From NCBI GenBank assembly GCA_947589835.1, contig CANQCT010000010.1:1-39734 (forward strand): DNA of 39,734 nt, given 5' to 3'. The number at the start of each line of letters is the position of its first letter. The first letter of the stretch is position 1. The stretch is from an uncultured Clostridia bacterium. GTDB taxonomy: Bacteria; Bacillota; Clostridia; TANB77; CAG-508. The notes beneath the pieces are model-generated. The model searched no databases. It was not told the origin of the DNA and saw only the letters and a program-made list of their open reading frames with translations. Both the position numbers and the translations under genes were made by a program. Positions 9,405-18,871 of the stretch are shown here, one piece after another.

Positions 9405-10544
9405 ATGAAGCAAATTGCTTTAAAAATAGGAATTGCAATTTTAAATGTTATATACTTTTTTATAAAGCTATTTCCAATACAAAAAAACAAAATAACATTT
9501 ATTAGTAGGCAATCTAATGAAATTCCTATGGATTTTAAAATGCTAACTAATGAACTAAAAAATGATAATTCTAATATAAAAATAGTTACACTTTGCAAAC
9601 GATTAGAAAACGGTTTAGCAAACAAAATAAAATATGCTTTTTATATGTTTACACAAATGTACCATATTGCAACATCAAAAGTAGTTATATTAGATAGTTA
9701 TTGCATTCCAGTTTGCATTTTAAAGCAAAAGAAAAACCTTACAGTAATACAAATATGGCACGCACTAGGCTCACTTAAAAAGTTTGGCTATTCTACATTA
9801 GGCAAAAAAGATGGAAGAGACGAAAAGTTAGCCAAAACAATGAAAATGCACTGCAATTATACATATATTTTAACATCTAGCAATATTTCTAAAGAATTTT
9901 TTAGAGAAGCATTTAATGCAAAACCTGAGCAGATGAAAGTAATGAATTTGCCAAGAGTAGATTTTTTACAATCTGAAGAAGAAAAAAATTCTGTACAAAA
10001 AAGATTTTATAAAGAATACCCTGAGGCTAATAACCAAAAGGAAAACATATTATATTGCCCTACACAAAGAAAAGAAAATAACATTCCTATAGAGCAAATA
10101 GTAAAAGAAATACCTTTTGAAAAATACAATTTAATTATAAAATTGCATGATGGCACAGAAATGGTATATGCAGATAATAAAAAAATACAAAAAGGAAAAT
10201 TGTTTGCAGGAATTGAACTTTTACATATAGGAAATTACATTATTACAGACTATTCTGCAATAGTGTATGAAGTAGCAGTAACTAAAAAACCAATTTATTT
10301 ATATGCTTATGATTATGAAAAATATATGGATGATAGAGGAACATACATTAATTACAAACAAGAAATGCCAGGCCCAATATGCGAAAAGTTTAGTGAAATT
10401 ATAAAATTAATACAAGCAAAAGAATATAACAAACAAAAAGAAGAAGAATTTTGCAATAAATATATAGAAAATTTGAATAAAAACACAACAAAAGAATTAG
10501 TAGAATTCATAATGCAATTTTTAGGAGGAAGAAATAATGCATAA
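9405..10544 (+). CDS. CDP-glycerol glycerophosphotransferase family protein
   Basis: VIQIWHALGSLKKFGYS…ILYCPTQRKE…YIITDYSAIVYEVAVTKKPIYLYAYDYEKYMDDRG; ATG 9405 behind GGGAGGAG is preferred over TTG 9387. Confidence 0.9.
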   Translation: MKQIALKIGIAILNVIYFFIKLFPIQKNKITFISRQSNEIPMDFKMLTNELKNDNSNIKIVTLCKRLENGLANKIKYAFYMFTQMYHIATSKVVILDSYCIPVCILKQKKNLTVIQIWHALGSLKKFGYSTLGKKDGRDEKLAKTMKMHCNYTYILTSSNISKEFFREAFNAKPEQMKVMNLPRVDFLQSEEEKNSVQKRFYKEYPEANNQKENILYCPTQRKENNIPIEQIVKEIPFEKYNLIIKLHDGTEMVYADNKKIQKGKLFAGIELLHIGNYIITDYSAIVYEVAVTKKPIYLYAYDYEKYMDDRGTYINYKQEMPGPICEKFSEIIKLIQAKEYNKQKEEEFCNKYIENLNKNTTKELVEFIMQFLGGRNNA

Positions 10545-13197
10545 AACGTACGAAATCTCTACAATAATACCGGTATATAATGTAGAAGCATATTTAGAAG
10601 AAACCATAAAAAGTATAATAAACCAAAAAATAGGTTTTAAGAAGCATATACAACTAATTTTAGTAAATGACGGAAGCAAAGATAATTCAGAAGCAATTTG
10701 CTTAAAATATAAGCAAAAATATCCAGATAATGTTGTATATATTTCTAAAAAAAATGAAGGAGTTAGTGTAGCAAGAAACACTGGACTTAAATTTGCAAAA
10801 GGAAAATATGTAAACTTCCTTGATAGTGATGACTACATAGACTTAGATTTTTACCAAAAAGCATATAAAATGCTAGAAGAAAATAATGAAATTGACTTAG
10901 TAGCCGCAAGACTAAAATACTTTGAGGCTTCTAATAAATATCATTGGTTAGACTATAAATTTACAAAAGATAGAATAATAGATATAAATAAAGAGCCACA
11001 AAGCATTCTTTTACACGCAAGCACAGCATTAATAAGAACAGATGTCATAAAAAAAATAAAATTTGACTCTAATCTAAAAATAAGCGAAGATACAAAATTA
11101 CTTTATGAAATAATATTGCAAAAAGAAAAATATGGTATTATTGCTTCTTCTATTTATTATTACAGAAAAAGAAAAGATCAATCATCTGCTGTACAAACCT
11201 CTAGAAAAAATAAATCTTGGTATATAGATACAATTAAATACTGCCATAATTTTTTAATAGATTTATCTATGAAAAAATATGGTAAAGTAATTAAATTTGT
11301 GCAACACTTTTTTATGTACGATATACAATGGAGAATAAAAACAGAACTATTAGAAACCTTAAGCACAGAAGAAAAGCAATATTACTTAGACTCTATTCGT
11401 AAAGAATTAAAATTAATAGATGATGATGTTATTCTTTTTCAAAAACAAATGAGCATTAATTATAAACTAATTGCATTAAAAGTAAAGTATGATAATAACC
11501 TTAAAGACCACATAAATATTAAAGAAGATGGAATATATTTAGAAAATGGCGAGCATATTTCATTTGAAGAAATAATAAATTATGTAGAACTTTCACACGT
11601 AGAAAATGGAAAATTAATTATAGAAGGGGAAATTAGCCTAGATGATATTGCAGAATTATATTATACTACAAATAAAGGAGAACATATACTAGTAAACACT
11701 TTTACTAGAAAACCTGTAAATAGTATTTTTAAAGAGCATAATATGCCAAGAGAAGGCTACCGCATTGAAATACCTTTAGAAGGAATTCAAAAAATAGAAT
11801 TTGAAATAAAAGTAGGAGATACATATTATACTTTAAATAACAAATTTATACATTTTTCGCATATTCAAAACTTTAAAGCAGGGTATTACTATAAAGAAAA
11901 ATATTTAATAGTAAAAAAAGGAAAACAAATAACAATAAACTACAAACCTTTTGGCTTAAAAGTATTTTTTAACGAATTATATTTTCTAGCATATATTTTA
12001 TTAAAACGAAAAAGATATAGAGTTTTTATGCAAAGAGCATTATACTGGCTTACAAAACCATTTATGCCTAAAAATATTTGGCTATTTTCAGATAGAGAAT
12101 TTATGGCAAAAGATAGCGGAGAGCTAATGTTTAAATACACAAATAGTCAAAAGAATTTGCTAAAAAGAAATACATATTTTGTAATAGACAAGCATTATGA
12201 AGATTACAAAAGAATGAAACAATATGGGAAAGTAGTAAGCTACCATACAATGAAATATAGGCTTTTGTTTCTAAATGCAAAATATATTATTTCATCTCAT
12301 GCAGATGGATATGTTAACAATGCATTTGGAAAGTCAAGAAAATACTATGTAGATTTATTTAAATTTGAATACATTTATTTAACACATGGAATTCTTCTTC
12401 ATGATTCATCTAGCTGGCTTAATAGAATAAATAAAGACATTACCTTAAATGTTGTAACAAGTCCATTAGAATACAAAAGTATATTAGATGGAATGTACTA
12501 TTTTAAACCAGAAGGATTAATGCAATCTGGTTTGCCACGACATGATAACTTAATTATGCAAGATGTAAAAGAAGAAAATAAAATATTAATTATGGCAAGT
12601 TGGCGTTCTTCATTAGTAGGACCGGTAATTACTGGAACACAAAGAAGAGCATATAACCCAAAATTTACAGAAAGTGAATATTACAATTTTTATAATGATT
12701 TATTTAATGATAAAAGATTACAAGAAACATTAAAAAAATATAACTACAAAATTAAATTTTGTATACACCCAAGCTTTAGAGCACAATTTGACGACTTTAA
12801 AGGTAATGAATTTGTAGAAATTGCAATAGATGTAGATTCACAATATGAAACAAAATCTTCAAAAATGCTTATTACAGATTATTCATCTGCTGCATGCGAT
12901 TTTGCATATTTAAGAAAGCCTGTTATTTACGCCAATTTTGACTTAGACCATATATATAAAATACATTACTACAACCAAGGATATTTTGATTATGATATTA
13001 ATGGCTTTGGGCCAAACTGTACAACTTATGAACAAACCATTAATGAAATTATAAAATGTATTGAAAATGATTGTAAAATAGAAGAAAAATACAAAAAAAG
13101 ATGTGATGAATTTTTCTATTATCATGATGGAAACAATTGCAAAAGAGTTTATGATGCAATTATTGAACATGATAAAAAGAGAAGCAATAATGCTTAA
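10537..13197 (+). CDS. Bifunctional protein: GT2 glycosyltransferase + CDP-glycerol glycerophosphotransferase
   Basis: N-term STIIPVYNVEAYLEETIKSI…LVNDGSKDNSE…NFLDSDDYID (GT2); C-term YIYLTHGILLHD…LIMASWRSS…MLITDYSSAACDFAYLRKPVIYANFDLD (TagF/TarL-type). Confidence 0.92.
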   Translation: MHKTYEISTIIPVYNVEAYLEETIKSIINQKIGFKKHIQLILVNDGSKDNSEAICLKYKQKYPDNVVYISKKNEGVSVARNTGLKFAKGKYVNFLDSDDYIDLDFYQKAYKMLEENNEIDLVAARLKYFEASNKYHWLDYKFTKDRIIDINKEPQSILLHASTALIRTDVIKKIKFDSNLKISEDTKLLYEIILQKEKYGIIASSIYYYRKRKDQSSAVQTSRKNKSWYIDTIKYCHNFLIDLSMKKYGKVIKFVQHFFMYDIQWRIKTELLETLSTEEKQYYLDSIRKELKLIDDDVILFQKQMSINYKLIALKVKYDNNLKDHINIKEDGIYLENGEHISFEEIINYVELSHVENGKLIIEGEISLDDIAELYYTTNKGEHILVNTFTRKPVNSIFKEHNMPREGYRIEIPLEGIQKIEFEIKVGDTYYTLNNKFIHFSHIQNFKAGYYYKEKYLIVKKGKQITINYKPFGLKVFFNELYFLAYILLKRKRYRVFMQRALYWLTKPFMPKNIWLFSDREFMAKDSGELMFKYTNSQKNLLKRNTYFVIDKHYEDYKRMKQYGKVVSYHTMKYRLLFLNAKYIISSHADGYVNNAFGKSRKYYVDLFKFEYIYLTHGILLHDSSSWLNRINKDITLNVVTSPLEYKSILDGMYYFKPEGLMQSGLPRHDNLIMQDVKEENKILIMASWRSSLVGPVITGTQRRAYNPKFTESEYYNFYNDLFNDKRLQETLKKYNYKIKFCIHPSFRAQFDDFKGNEFVEIAIDVDSQYETKSSKMLITDYSSAACDFAYLRKPVIYANFDLDHIYKIHYYNQGYFDYDINGFGPNCTTYEQTINEIIKCIENDCKIEEKYKKRCDEFFYYHDGNNCKRVYDAIIEHDKKRSNNA

Positions 13198-13256
13198 CAT
13201 AAAATTTTAAATAACTTAAAAAAAGTTATATAATAAAAGAATGGGGAGGGATTGTA

Positions 13257-14549
13257 ATGAAAAAAGTTAGTACAGAAAAAGTATATGATAATTACGAAAA
13301 AGGATTTAATGGAAGAATGAATTTAAGTGATTTACCAGAAGTACAGCAAAAAGTAACATACCCACACCCAAACAAAGAAGGAGAAATGACATCACAAAAT
13401 TATATTGAATATGAAGATTTAGCAGTAGTAGTTTTTATAAGAAAAGGCAAAAATAATGAAATGGAATTTGGACTTATAGAAAAAGAAGCACCAGCTTTTG
13501 CAAACGATGAAGAAGCAAAAGGATACTATGGAATACTTTTAGAAGCACCAACCTTTGCTTTCCCACAAAAAAACGAAGTGCCAGAAAATATGAGTTTATG
13601 GTTAGAAGAACAAATATTAAATATGGGGCTTGAAATGAAAGGATTTAGTGCTTTAGATGACTCAAAAACAGCAGTTTGTCAATCTTTTACAAACCAAAAT
13701 GCTAGATTTTATGTAGCAGGAATAAAAGAATCAGAACAAGATATACAAAATAAAATGCACTGGTTTCCATTATCTAGTTTAGTAAGCTATTTGAATATGC
13801 AAAGAATGGGTGGAGAAGATAACTTACATAGCTCTATTCAAACTTTATATCCATTAGAATTATTATATAAAAAATATAAAAAAGAAATACAAAAAGCTGA
13901 GCAAACAGAGTTTAAATTAGATAGAGAATTACCAAAATTAATAGTAGAAAAAAGCCAAAAGACTAATCCTGGTTACCGCTTTAGTATATGGGAGGCTACT
14001 TACAAAAATTCAAGAAATCCAGAAGAAGTAAAAGTTGCAACATGTTTAAAATCTAGATCTAATGCAGGAAATTGTGTACTAATGGCAGAAGATGGAGAAA
14101 AAATGTATTTATCTCCACAAAGAAGATCTCCATATATGATAGTAGGAGAAGACTTGAAAAAAGAAGTTGCAGGAGGACTAACAGAAGGTGAATCATACGA
14201 AGAAACAGCAACTAGAGAATTAGTAGAAGAGCAAGGATTTAATGCAAGTAGTGTAGAACCTTTAACAGGACCACTTGCAGCAACGCCACTCAATAATGAA
14301 TTATCTCAAGCATTTCTTGCACATTATGAACAAGGAACAGAAACAAGTCAGCATTTAGATGAACAAGAAGCAATAGGAAAAAAACAAGCAAAATCTTTTA
14401 AAGATTTATATGAAAACATACAAAATTCAGAATTACCACTAACAACTAAATATTATATTATGCTAAAAGCAAGAGAAAAAGACGAAAATTTAAAACCAAG
14501 TGAAAAAAATGGACAAGTAAATGCAAGTGAAGTAGAAGAAAGAATATAG
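13257..14549 (+). CDS. Nudix hydrolase with probable degenerate N-terminal Nudix-like domain
   Basis: C-terminal Nudix box GGLTEGESYEETATRELVEEQGF fits GX5EX7REUXEEXGU; N-terminal half has Nudix-like organisation without the catalytic box. Confidence 0.8.
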   Translation: MKKVSTEKVYDNYEKGFNGRMNLSDLPEVQQKVTYPHPNKEGEMTSQNYIEYEDLAVVVFIRKGKNNEMEFGLIEKEAPAFANDEEAKGYYGILLEAPTFAFPQKNEVPENMSLWLEEQILNMGLEMKGFSALDDSKTAVCQSFTNQNARFYVAGIKESEQDIQNKMHWFPLSSLVSYLNMQRMGGEDNLHSSIQTLYPLELLYKKYKKEIQKAEQTEFKLDRELPKLIVEKSQKTNPGYRFSIWEATYKNSRNPEEVKVATCLKSRSNAGNCVLMAEDGEKMYLSPQRRSPYMIVGEDLKKEVAGGLTEGESYEETATRELVEEQGFNASSVEPLTGPLAATPLNNELSQAFLAHYEQGTETSQHLDEQEAIGKKQAKSFKDLYENIQNSELPLTTKYYIMLKAREKDENLKPSEKNGQVNASEVEERI

Positions 14550-14637
14550 AAAATATATGTGAAATTGCAAAAAAGAAAAGTAAACAAAATAAAAACAGTA
14601 AAGATACTTAAAAAATATAAATAAAAATTCTAATAAT

Positions 14638-14716
14638 CTTAAGTCATATTTTTTACACAAACAAAATATACTTATATAAGAATACTTTGGAAAAAAGTGT
14701 AAAAAATATACTTAAG
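14638..14716 (+). promoter_or_regulatory. Long inverted repeat in the yfhO 5' leader reaching the Shine-Dalgarno
   Basis: CTTAAGTCATATTTTTTACAC (14638-14658) / GTGTAAAAAATATACTTAAG (14697-14716); SD AAGGTGA and GTG start at 14725 follow immediately. Confidence 0.65.
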
Positions 14717-14724
14717 GTGATTTT

Positions 14725-17457
14725 GTGAAAGAAAAACTAAATAATAACAAAATATATGCCATATACACTGCACTATTTATTTTAATAGTATGCATTGTAT
14801 TTGGCATATTTTTTATAAATAATCGCACTTTTATTTGGCAAGCAGATGGATTAAGACAACACTATATTATTTTAAAAGATTTTAATGAAATAATAAGAAA
14901 TTTTTTATCTTCTCCTCAAGAAGGTATAAAGTTATTTTCTTGGAATATGGGCTTAGGCTTTGATATAATAGGGCAATATTCTTATTATATATTAGGAGAT
15001 CCATTTGCATATATTAGTTTGCTATTTCCAATGGAAAACTTAGAAACTGCATATAGTTTTTTAGTATTACTAAGGCTCTTTTGCATAGGAATTTCTTTTA
15101 TTGTATATGCAAAGTATAATAGCAATAAAAATAAAAGCATACTACTAGGAGCAATTATTTACACATTTTCTGCATTTAGCTTATTTGCAGGAGTAAGGCA
15201 CCCATATTTTTTAAATGCAATGATTTTATTTCCATTACTATTGCTAGGAGTAGAAAAACTATTAAAAGAAAATAAAAAAGTATTTTTATGCACATTTGTA
15301 ACTGTTTCAGCAATTTCAAATTATTATTTTTTTTATATGCATACAGTTATGATTGTAATTTATGCAATTATTAAATATTTTTGTGAATATAGAAAAGAGG
15401 GCATAAAACACTTTTTACAAAAACTAAGTAGCGGAATTATTATATACATAATAGGAATTTTAATTGCAAGCATAATACTATTTCCAACAATATATGCATT
15501 TTTAAATTCGGCAAGAAGTGGAGAAGAAAATGTTTGTGAATACACTTTAGACTATTATAAATCATTATTTAGCATTAATTTATTAACTGTTTATGGCGAA
15601 AACTGGAGCGTAATAGGAGTATCTTCTATTATTTTAGTAATGCTTCCTATTTTTCTAAGCAGAATAAAGCAAAACAAAGCTTATTTTATTTATTTATGTG
15701 TTACAACTATATTTTTGATAGTGCCATTTTTAGGCTCAGCGATGAATGGATTTTCATTTCCAAATAATAGATGGTCTTTTGCATATGCATTTATATTATC
15801 ATACATAATTACAATTTGCTTTGACGAAAAATACAGTAAAAAAGAAATTAGAAATGCATATATATTCTTAGCACTTTATGCATTAACTGCTGTAATTGCA
15901 ATTTTAAGTACATCATTAAAAGCAGCATTTATTATATATTTAATTCAAATTTTACTTGCATTTATTATGCTAGTTGCAATTTACATAAGAAATAATATTA
16001 CAGAAGAAAAAACAAACAAATATAAAAAATTAAAATTTGATGTTTTAATATATATATTAGTCATTATAAACATTGGAATAATGGCCTATGGCTTATATAG
16101 TTCGTATGATAGAAACTATGCAAAAAATTTTGTAAAGGTAAACAATACTGAAGAAAGATTATTAACTCAATTAGGCAAAAACAAAAGCTATGAAGAAAAT
16201 ATAAAAAGCATTTTAGAAAAAGATAAAACAAGCTTTTATAGAATTGCTAAAATTCCACACCATATACAAAACCTTTCTATTTACTATAACTATCCATCAA
16301 CAGAATGTTTTTTATCAATAGGAAATAAATATATATATGACTTAAATAAAGAATTAGCAGATAACAGCTTTATTTCAACAAACTGTATTAAAGGAATGGG
16401 AGATAGAACTAAAATAACAACTATTTTAGGAACAAAATACTATATTTTAGATGAAAAAAATAAAAATAGTGTTCCTTATGGATATAAGTTAAAAGAAAAA
16501 ATAGGTGAGGTTAATACTTACGAAAATGAAAATGCGCTATCATTAGGTATTTCATATTCGCAATATATGCTAAGAGAAAATTATGAAAAATTAAATCCAC
16601 TTGAAAAAGAAGATGCTATTACAAAAGTAGCAGTTATTAATAGTAAAGAAGACTTACAAGGACTAGAAATAGAAGAAAAACAAGATTTATTAGATATACA
16701 AAATTCTGCCCTTACATTACCTATAAAAATAACAGATGATGAAGCTATAATGAATTCACATAATAAGGAAAAAGAGGTTATAACTAGTAAAAAAAATCAA
16801 AAGTTAATACTAACAATTCCTAAAGTTAGTAATTCTGAAATTTATGTATTAATAACAGGCTTTGAATTTCAAGGCAATGATCAGCATACTATTACAGCTA
16901 GCTTTAAAGGAATTAGCGCTAGTAAAACAATAGAAAATAAAATAACATCTGCATATTATGAAAAATGCAATGAAATTTTACTTCCACTAGGGTTTTATGA
17001 AAGCACAAAAGGAGATATAACATTAACCTTTAGCACAAAAGGAACATATAAATTTGAAAATATACAAGTTTTAGCAGTTTCAATGGAAAATTATGAAAAA
17101 ACAATAAAAAGCTTAAAAGAAAATGAATTAAAAGTTTCAAAATGCAATGATAAAGAAATAGTAGGAACAGTAAATTTAAAAGAAAATTCAATTATGCAAG
17201 TTTCTACAAGTTATACCACAGGATGGAAAGCTTATGTTGATGGAAAAAAGGTAAATACAATAAGGATAAATACAGCTTTTATAGGGATTACATTAGAAGC
17301 GGGGGAGCATAGTATTGAGTTTAAATATGAAGTGCCATATTTAAAAGAGGGTATTGTTTGCAGCATTATTGGAGTATGCTTGTTTGTAGGCTTAGCAATT
17401 TTTGAAAGAAGAAAAATTAAGATATTTAAGTATATTTATAAAAATAGATTAAATTAA
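14725..17457 (+). CDS. yfhO: YfhO family membrane protein
   Basis: 910 aa, N-terminal FIWQADGLRQHYIILKDF…LFSWNMGLGFDIIGQYSYYILGDPFAYISLLFP, multi-TM, C-terminal STSYTTGWKAYVDGKKV…IGITLEAGEHSIEFKYEVPYLKEG. Confidence 0.92.
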   Translation: MKEKLNNNKIYAIYTALFILIVCIVFGIFFINNRTFIWQADGLRQHYIILKDFNEIIRNFLSSPQEGIKLFSWNMGLGFDIIGQYSYYILGDPFAYISLLFPMENLETAYSFLVLLRLFCIGISFIVYAKYNSNKNKSILLGAIIYTFSAFSLFAGVRHPYFLNAMILFPLLLLGVEKLLKENKKVFLCTFVTVSAISNYYFFYMHTVMIVIYAIIKYFCEYRKEGIKHFLQKLSSGIIIYIIGILIASIILFPTIYAFLNSARSGEENVCEYTLDYYKSLFSINLLTVYGENWSVIGVSSIILVMLPIFLSRIKQNKAYFIYLCVTTIFLIVPFLGSAMNGFSFPNNRWSFAYAFILSYIITICFDEKYSKKEIRNAYIFLALYALTAVIAILSTSLKAAFIIYLIQILLAFIMLVAIYIRNNITEEKTNKYKKLKFDVLIYILVIINIGIMAYGLYSSYDRNYAKNFVKVNNTEERLLTQLGKNKSYEENIKSILEKDKTSFYRIAKIPHHIQNLSIYYNYPSTECFLSIGNKYIYDLNKELADNSFISTNCIKGMGDRTKITTILGTKYYILDEKNKNSVPYGYKLKEKIGEVNTYENENALSLGISYSQYMLRENYEKLNPLEKEDAITKVAVINSKEDLQGLEIEEKQDLLDIQNSALTLPIKITDDEAIMNSHNKEKEVITSKKNQKLILTIPKVSNSEIYVLITGFEFQGNDQHTITASFKGISASKTIENKITSAYYEKCNEILLPLGFYESTKGDITLTFSTKGTYKFENIQVLAVSMENYEKTIKSLKENELKVSKCNDKEIVGTVNLKENSIMQVSTSYTTGWKAYVDGKKVNTIRINTAFIGITLEAGEHSIEFKYEVPYLKEGIVCSIIGVCLFVGLAIFERRKIKIFKYIYKNRLN

Positions 17458-17460
17458 AAT

Positions 17461-17536
17461 AAAAAGCAAAATATAATAATTCTTGCACCGTACATGTGCT
17501 CTTGCTTAGCAGCAAATTCATTATATTTTGCTTTTT
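17461..17536. terminator. Bidirectional terminator with branched (three-way-junction-like) interior
   Basis: 17-bp perfect arms AAAAAGCAAAATATAAT / ATTATATTTTGCTTTTT enclosing GCAC-N7-GTGC and TTGC-N6-GCAA hairpins; lies between convergent yfhO and tyrS. Confidence 0.8.
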
Positions 17537-17543
17537 TAAAATC

Positions 17544-18767
17544 TTATTTTTCTAGCTTATGAAAAACTTTCTTGCCTTTCTTTAAAATAGCATATCCATC
17601 TTTAAAATCTGCATCAGATAACATATAATTTACATCTGTTACTTTCTCATCATTTAAAGTAATACCACCTTGCGTAATTAAAGTTCTAGCTTGACCTTTA
17701 GATGGTGCAAAACCAATAGTAATCATAGCATCCAAAATAGAAGTATTTACATTTTCTATTTTAGTAGTAGGCATATTTTCTAAACTACCATTTCCACCAA
17801 ATAGGGCATTAGCAGCTTCTTCTGCTTTAAGGGCTTCTTCTTCACCATGAATCAATTTTGTAATTTCAAAAGCAGCTCTTCTTTTAGCTTCATTTATTCT
17901 TTCATCTTTATAAGCACAAAGTTCATTAATTTCTTCCATAGGTAAAAATGTAATCAAAGATAAAACTGTTTTAACATCTTCATCTGCAATATTTCTCCAA
18001 TATTGATAAAATTCATAAGGAGAAGTTTTATTAGGGTCAAGCCATAAAGCACCTTTTTCAGTTTTACCCATTTTTTTGCCTTCTTTTGTTGTTAAAAGCT
18101 TAAAAGTTAGTCCAAAAGAATCAGAATGCCCAACTCTACGAATTAAATCAACACCGCCTAAAATATTAGACCATTGGTCATTTCCACCTAATTGTAACTT
18201 ACAACCATATTCTTCATATAACTTTAAAAAGTCATAAGATTGCATTAACATATAACCAAGTTCAAAAAATGTTAGCCCACGTTCCATTCTTTGCTTGTAG
18301 CATTCAGCAGTAAGCATTTTATTTACAGAAAATAAAGAACCAATATCACGCATAAATTCTATAAAATTTAAGTTTAAAAGCCAATCTGCATTATTAACTA
18401 TAATAGCAGCATTTTCACCTTCAAAACTTAAAAATTTTGACATTTGCTTTTTAAAACATTCTACATTGTGATCAATTTCTTCACGAGACATCATTCTTCT
18501 CATATCTGTTTTACCAGAAGGGTCACCAATAGTAGCTGTTCCACCACCAATTAACATTATAGGCTTATGACCTGCTTTTTGCATGTGAGAAGCTACCATT
18601 AAAGAAATAAAATGACCAATATGTAAGCTATCAGCAGTAGGGTCAAAACCAATATAAAAAGGAACTTTTTCTTTTCCTAATAAATCTCTTAATTCTTCAT
18701 GAGTTACTTGTTCAATGTAACCTCTGCTTACTAAAGTATCAAATACATTTGACATATATACCTCCAT
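17544..18767 (-). CDS. tyrS: Tyrosyl-tRNA synthetase
   Basis: [17 protein letters not shown] (HIGH), [37 protein letters not shown] (KMSKS-like KMGKT), C-terminal S4 domain. Start may be the ATG four codons in (MSNVFD). Confidence 0.97.
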   Translation of the reverse strand: MEVYMSNVFDTLVSRGYIEQVTHEELRDLLGKEKVPFYIGFDPTADSLHIGHFISLMVASHMQKAGHKPIMLIGGGTATIGDPSGKTDMRRMMSREEIDHNVECFKKQMSKFLSFEGENAAIIVNNADWLLNLNFIEFMRDIGSLFSVNKMLTAECYKQRMERGLTFFELGYMLMQSYDFLKLYEEYGCKLQLGGNDQWSNILGGVDLIRRVGHSDSFGLTFKLLTTKEGKKMGKTEKGALWLDPNKTSPYEFYQYWRNIADEDVKTVLSLITFLPMEEINELCAYKDERINEAKRRAAFEITKLIHGEEEALKAEEAANALFGGNGSLENMPTTKIENVNTSILDAMITIGFAPSKGQARTLITQGGITLNDEKVTDVNYMLSDADFKDGYAILKKGKKVFHKLEK

Positions 18768-18871
18768 TCTGTCGCTTCGCTTTAGTACAAAGAGACATTA
18801 AAAATAAAAACATTTTTTAAAATTAGTACTATTTTACCATAAAATATTAAAAAAACAAGATAAATTTAAAA

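Noticed and set aside
18820-18836. Another relic of the repeat family (TTAGTACTATTTTA)
   Set aside because: Only ~10 nt match within an AT-rich promoter region; not distinguishable from chance, unlike copy D.
18768-18870. T-box leader upstream of tyrS
   Set aside because: The gap is ~100 nt and shows no T-box core motif or specifier/antiterminator arrangement; only a plausible sigma-A promoter (TTGTTT…TAAAAT on the minus strand).
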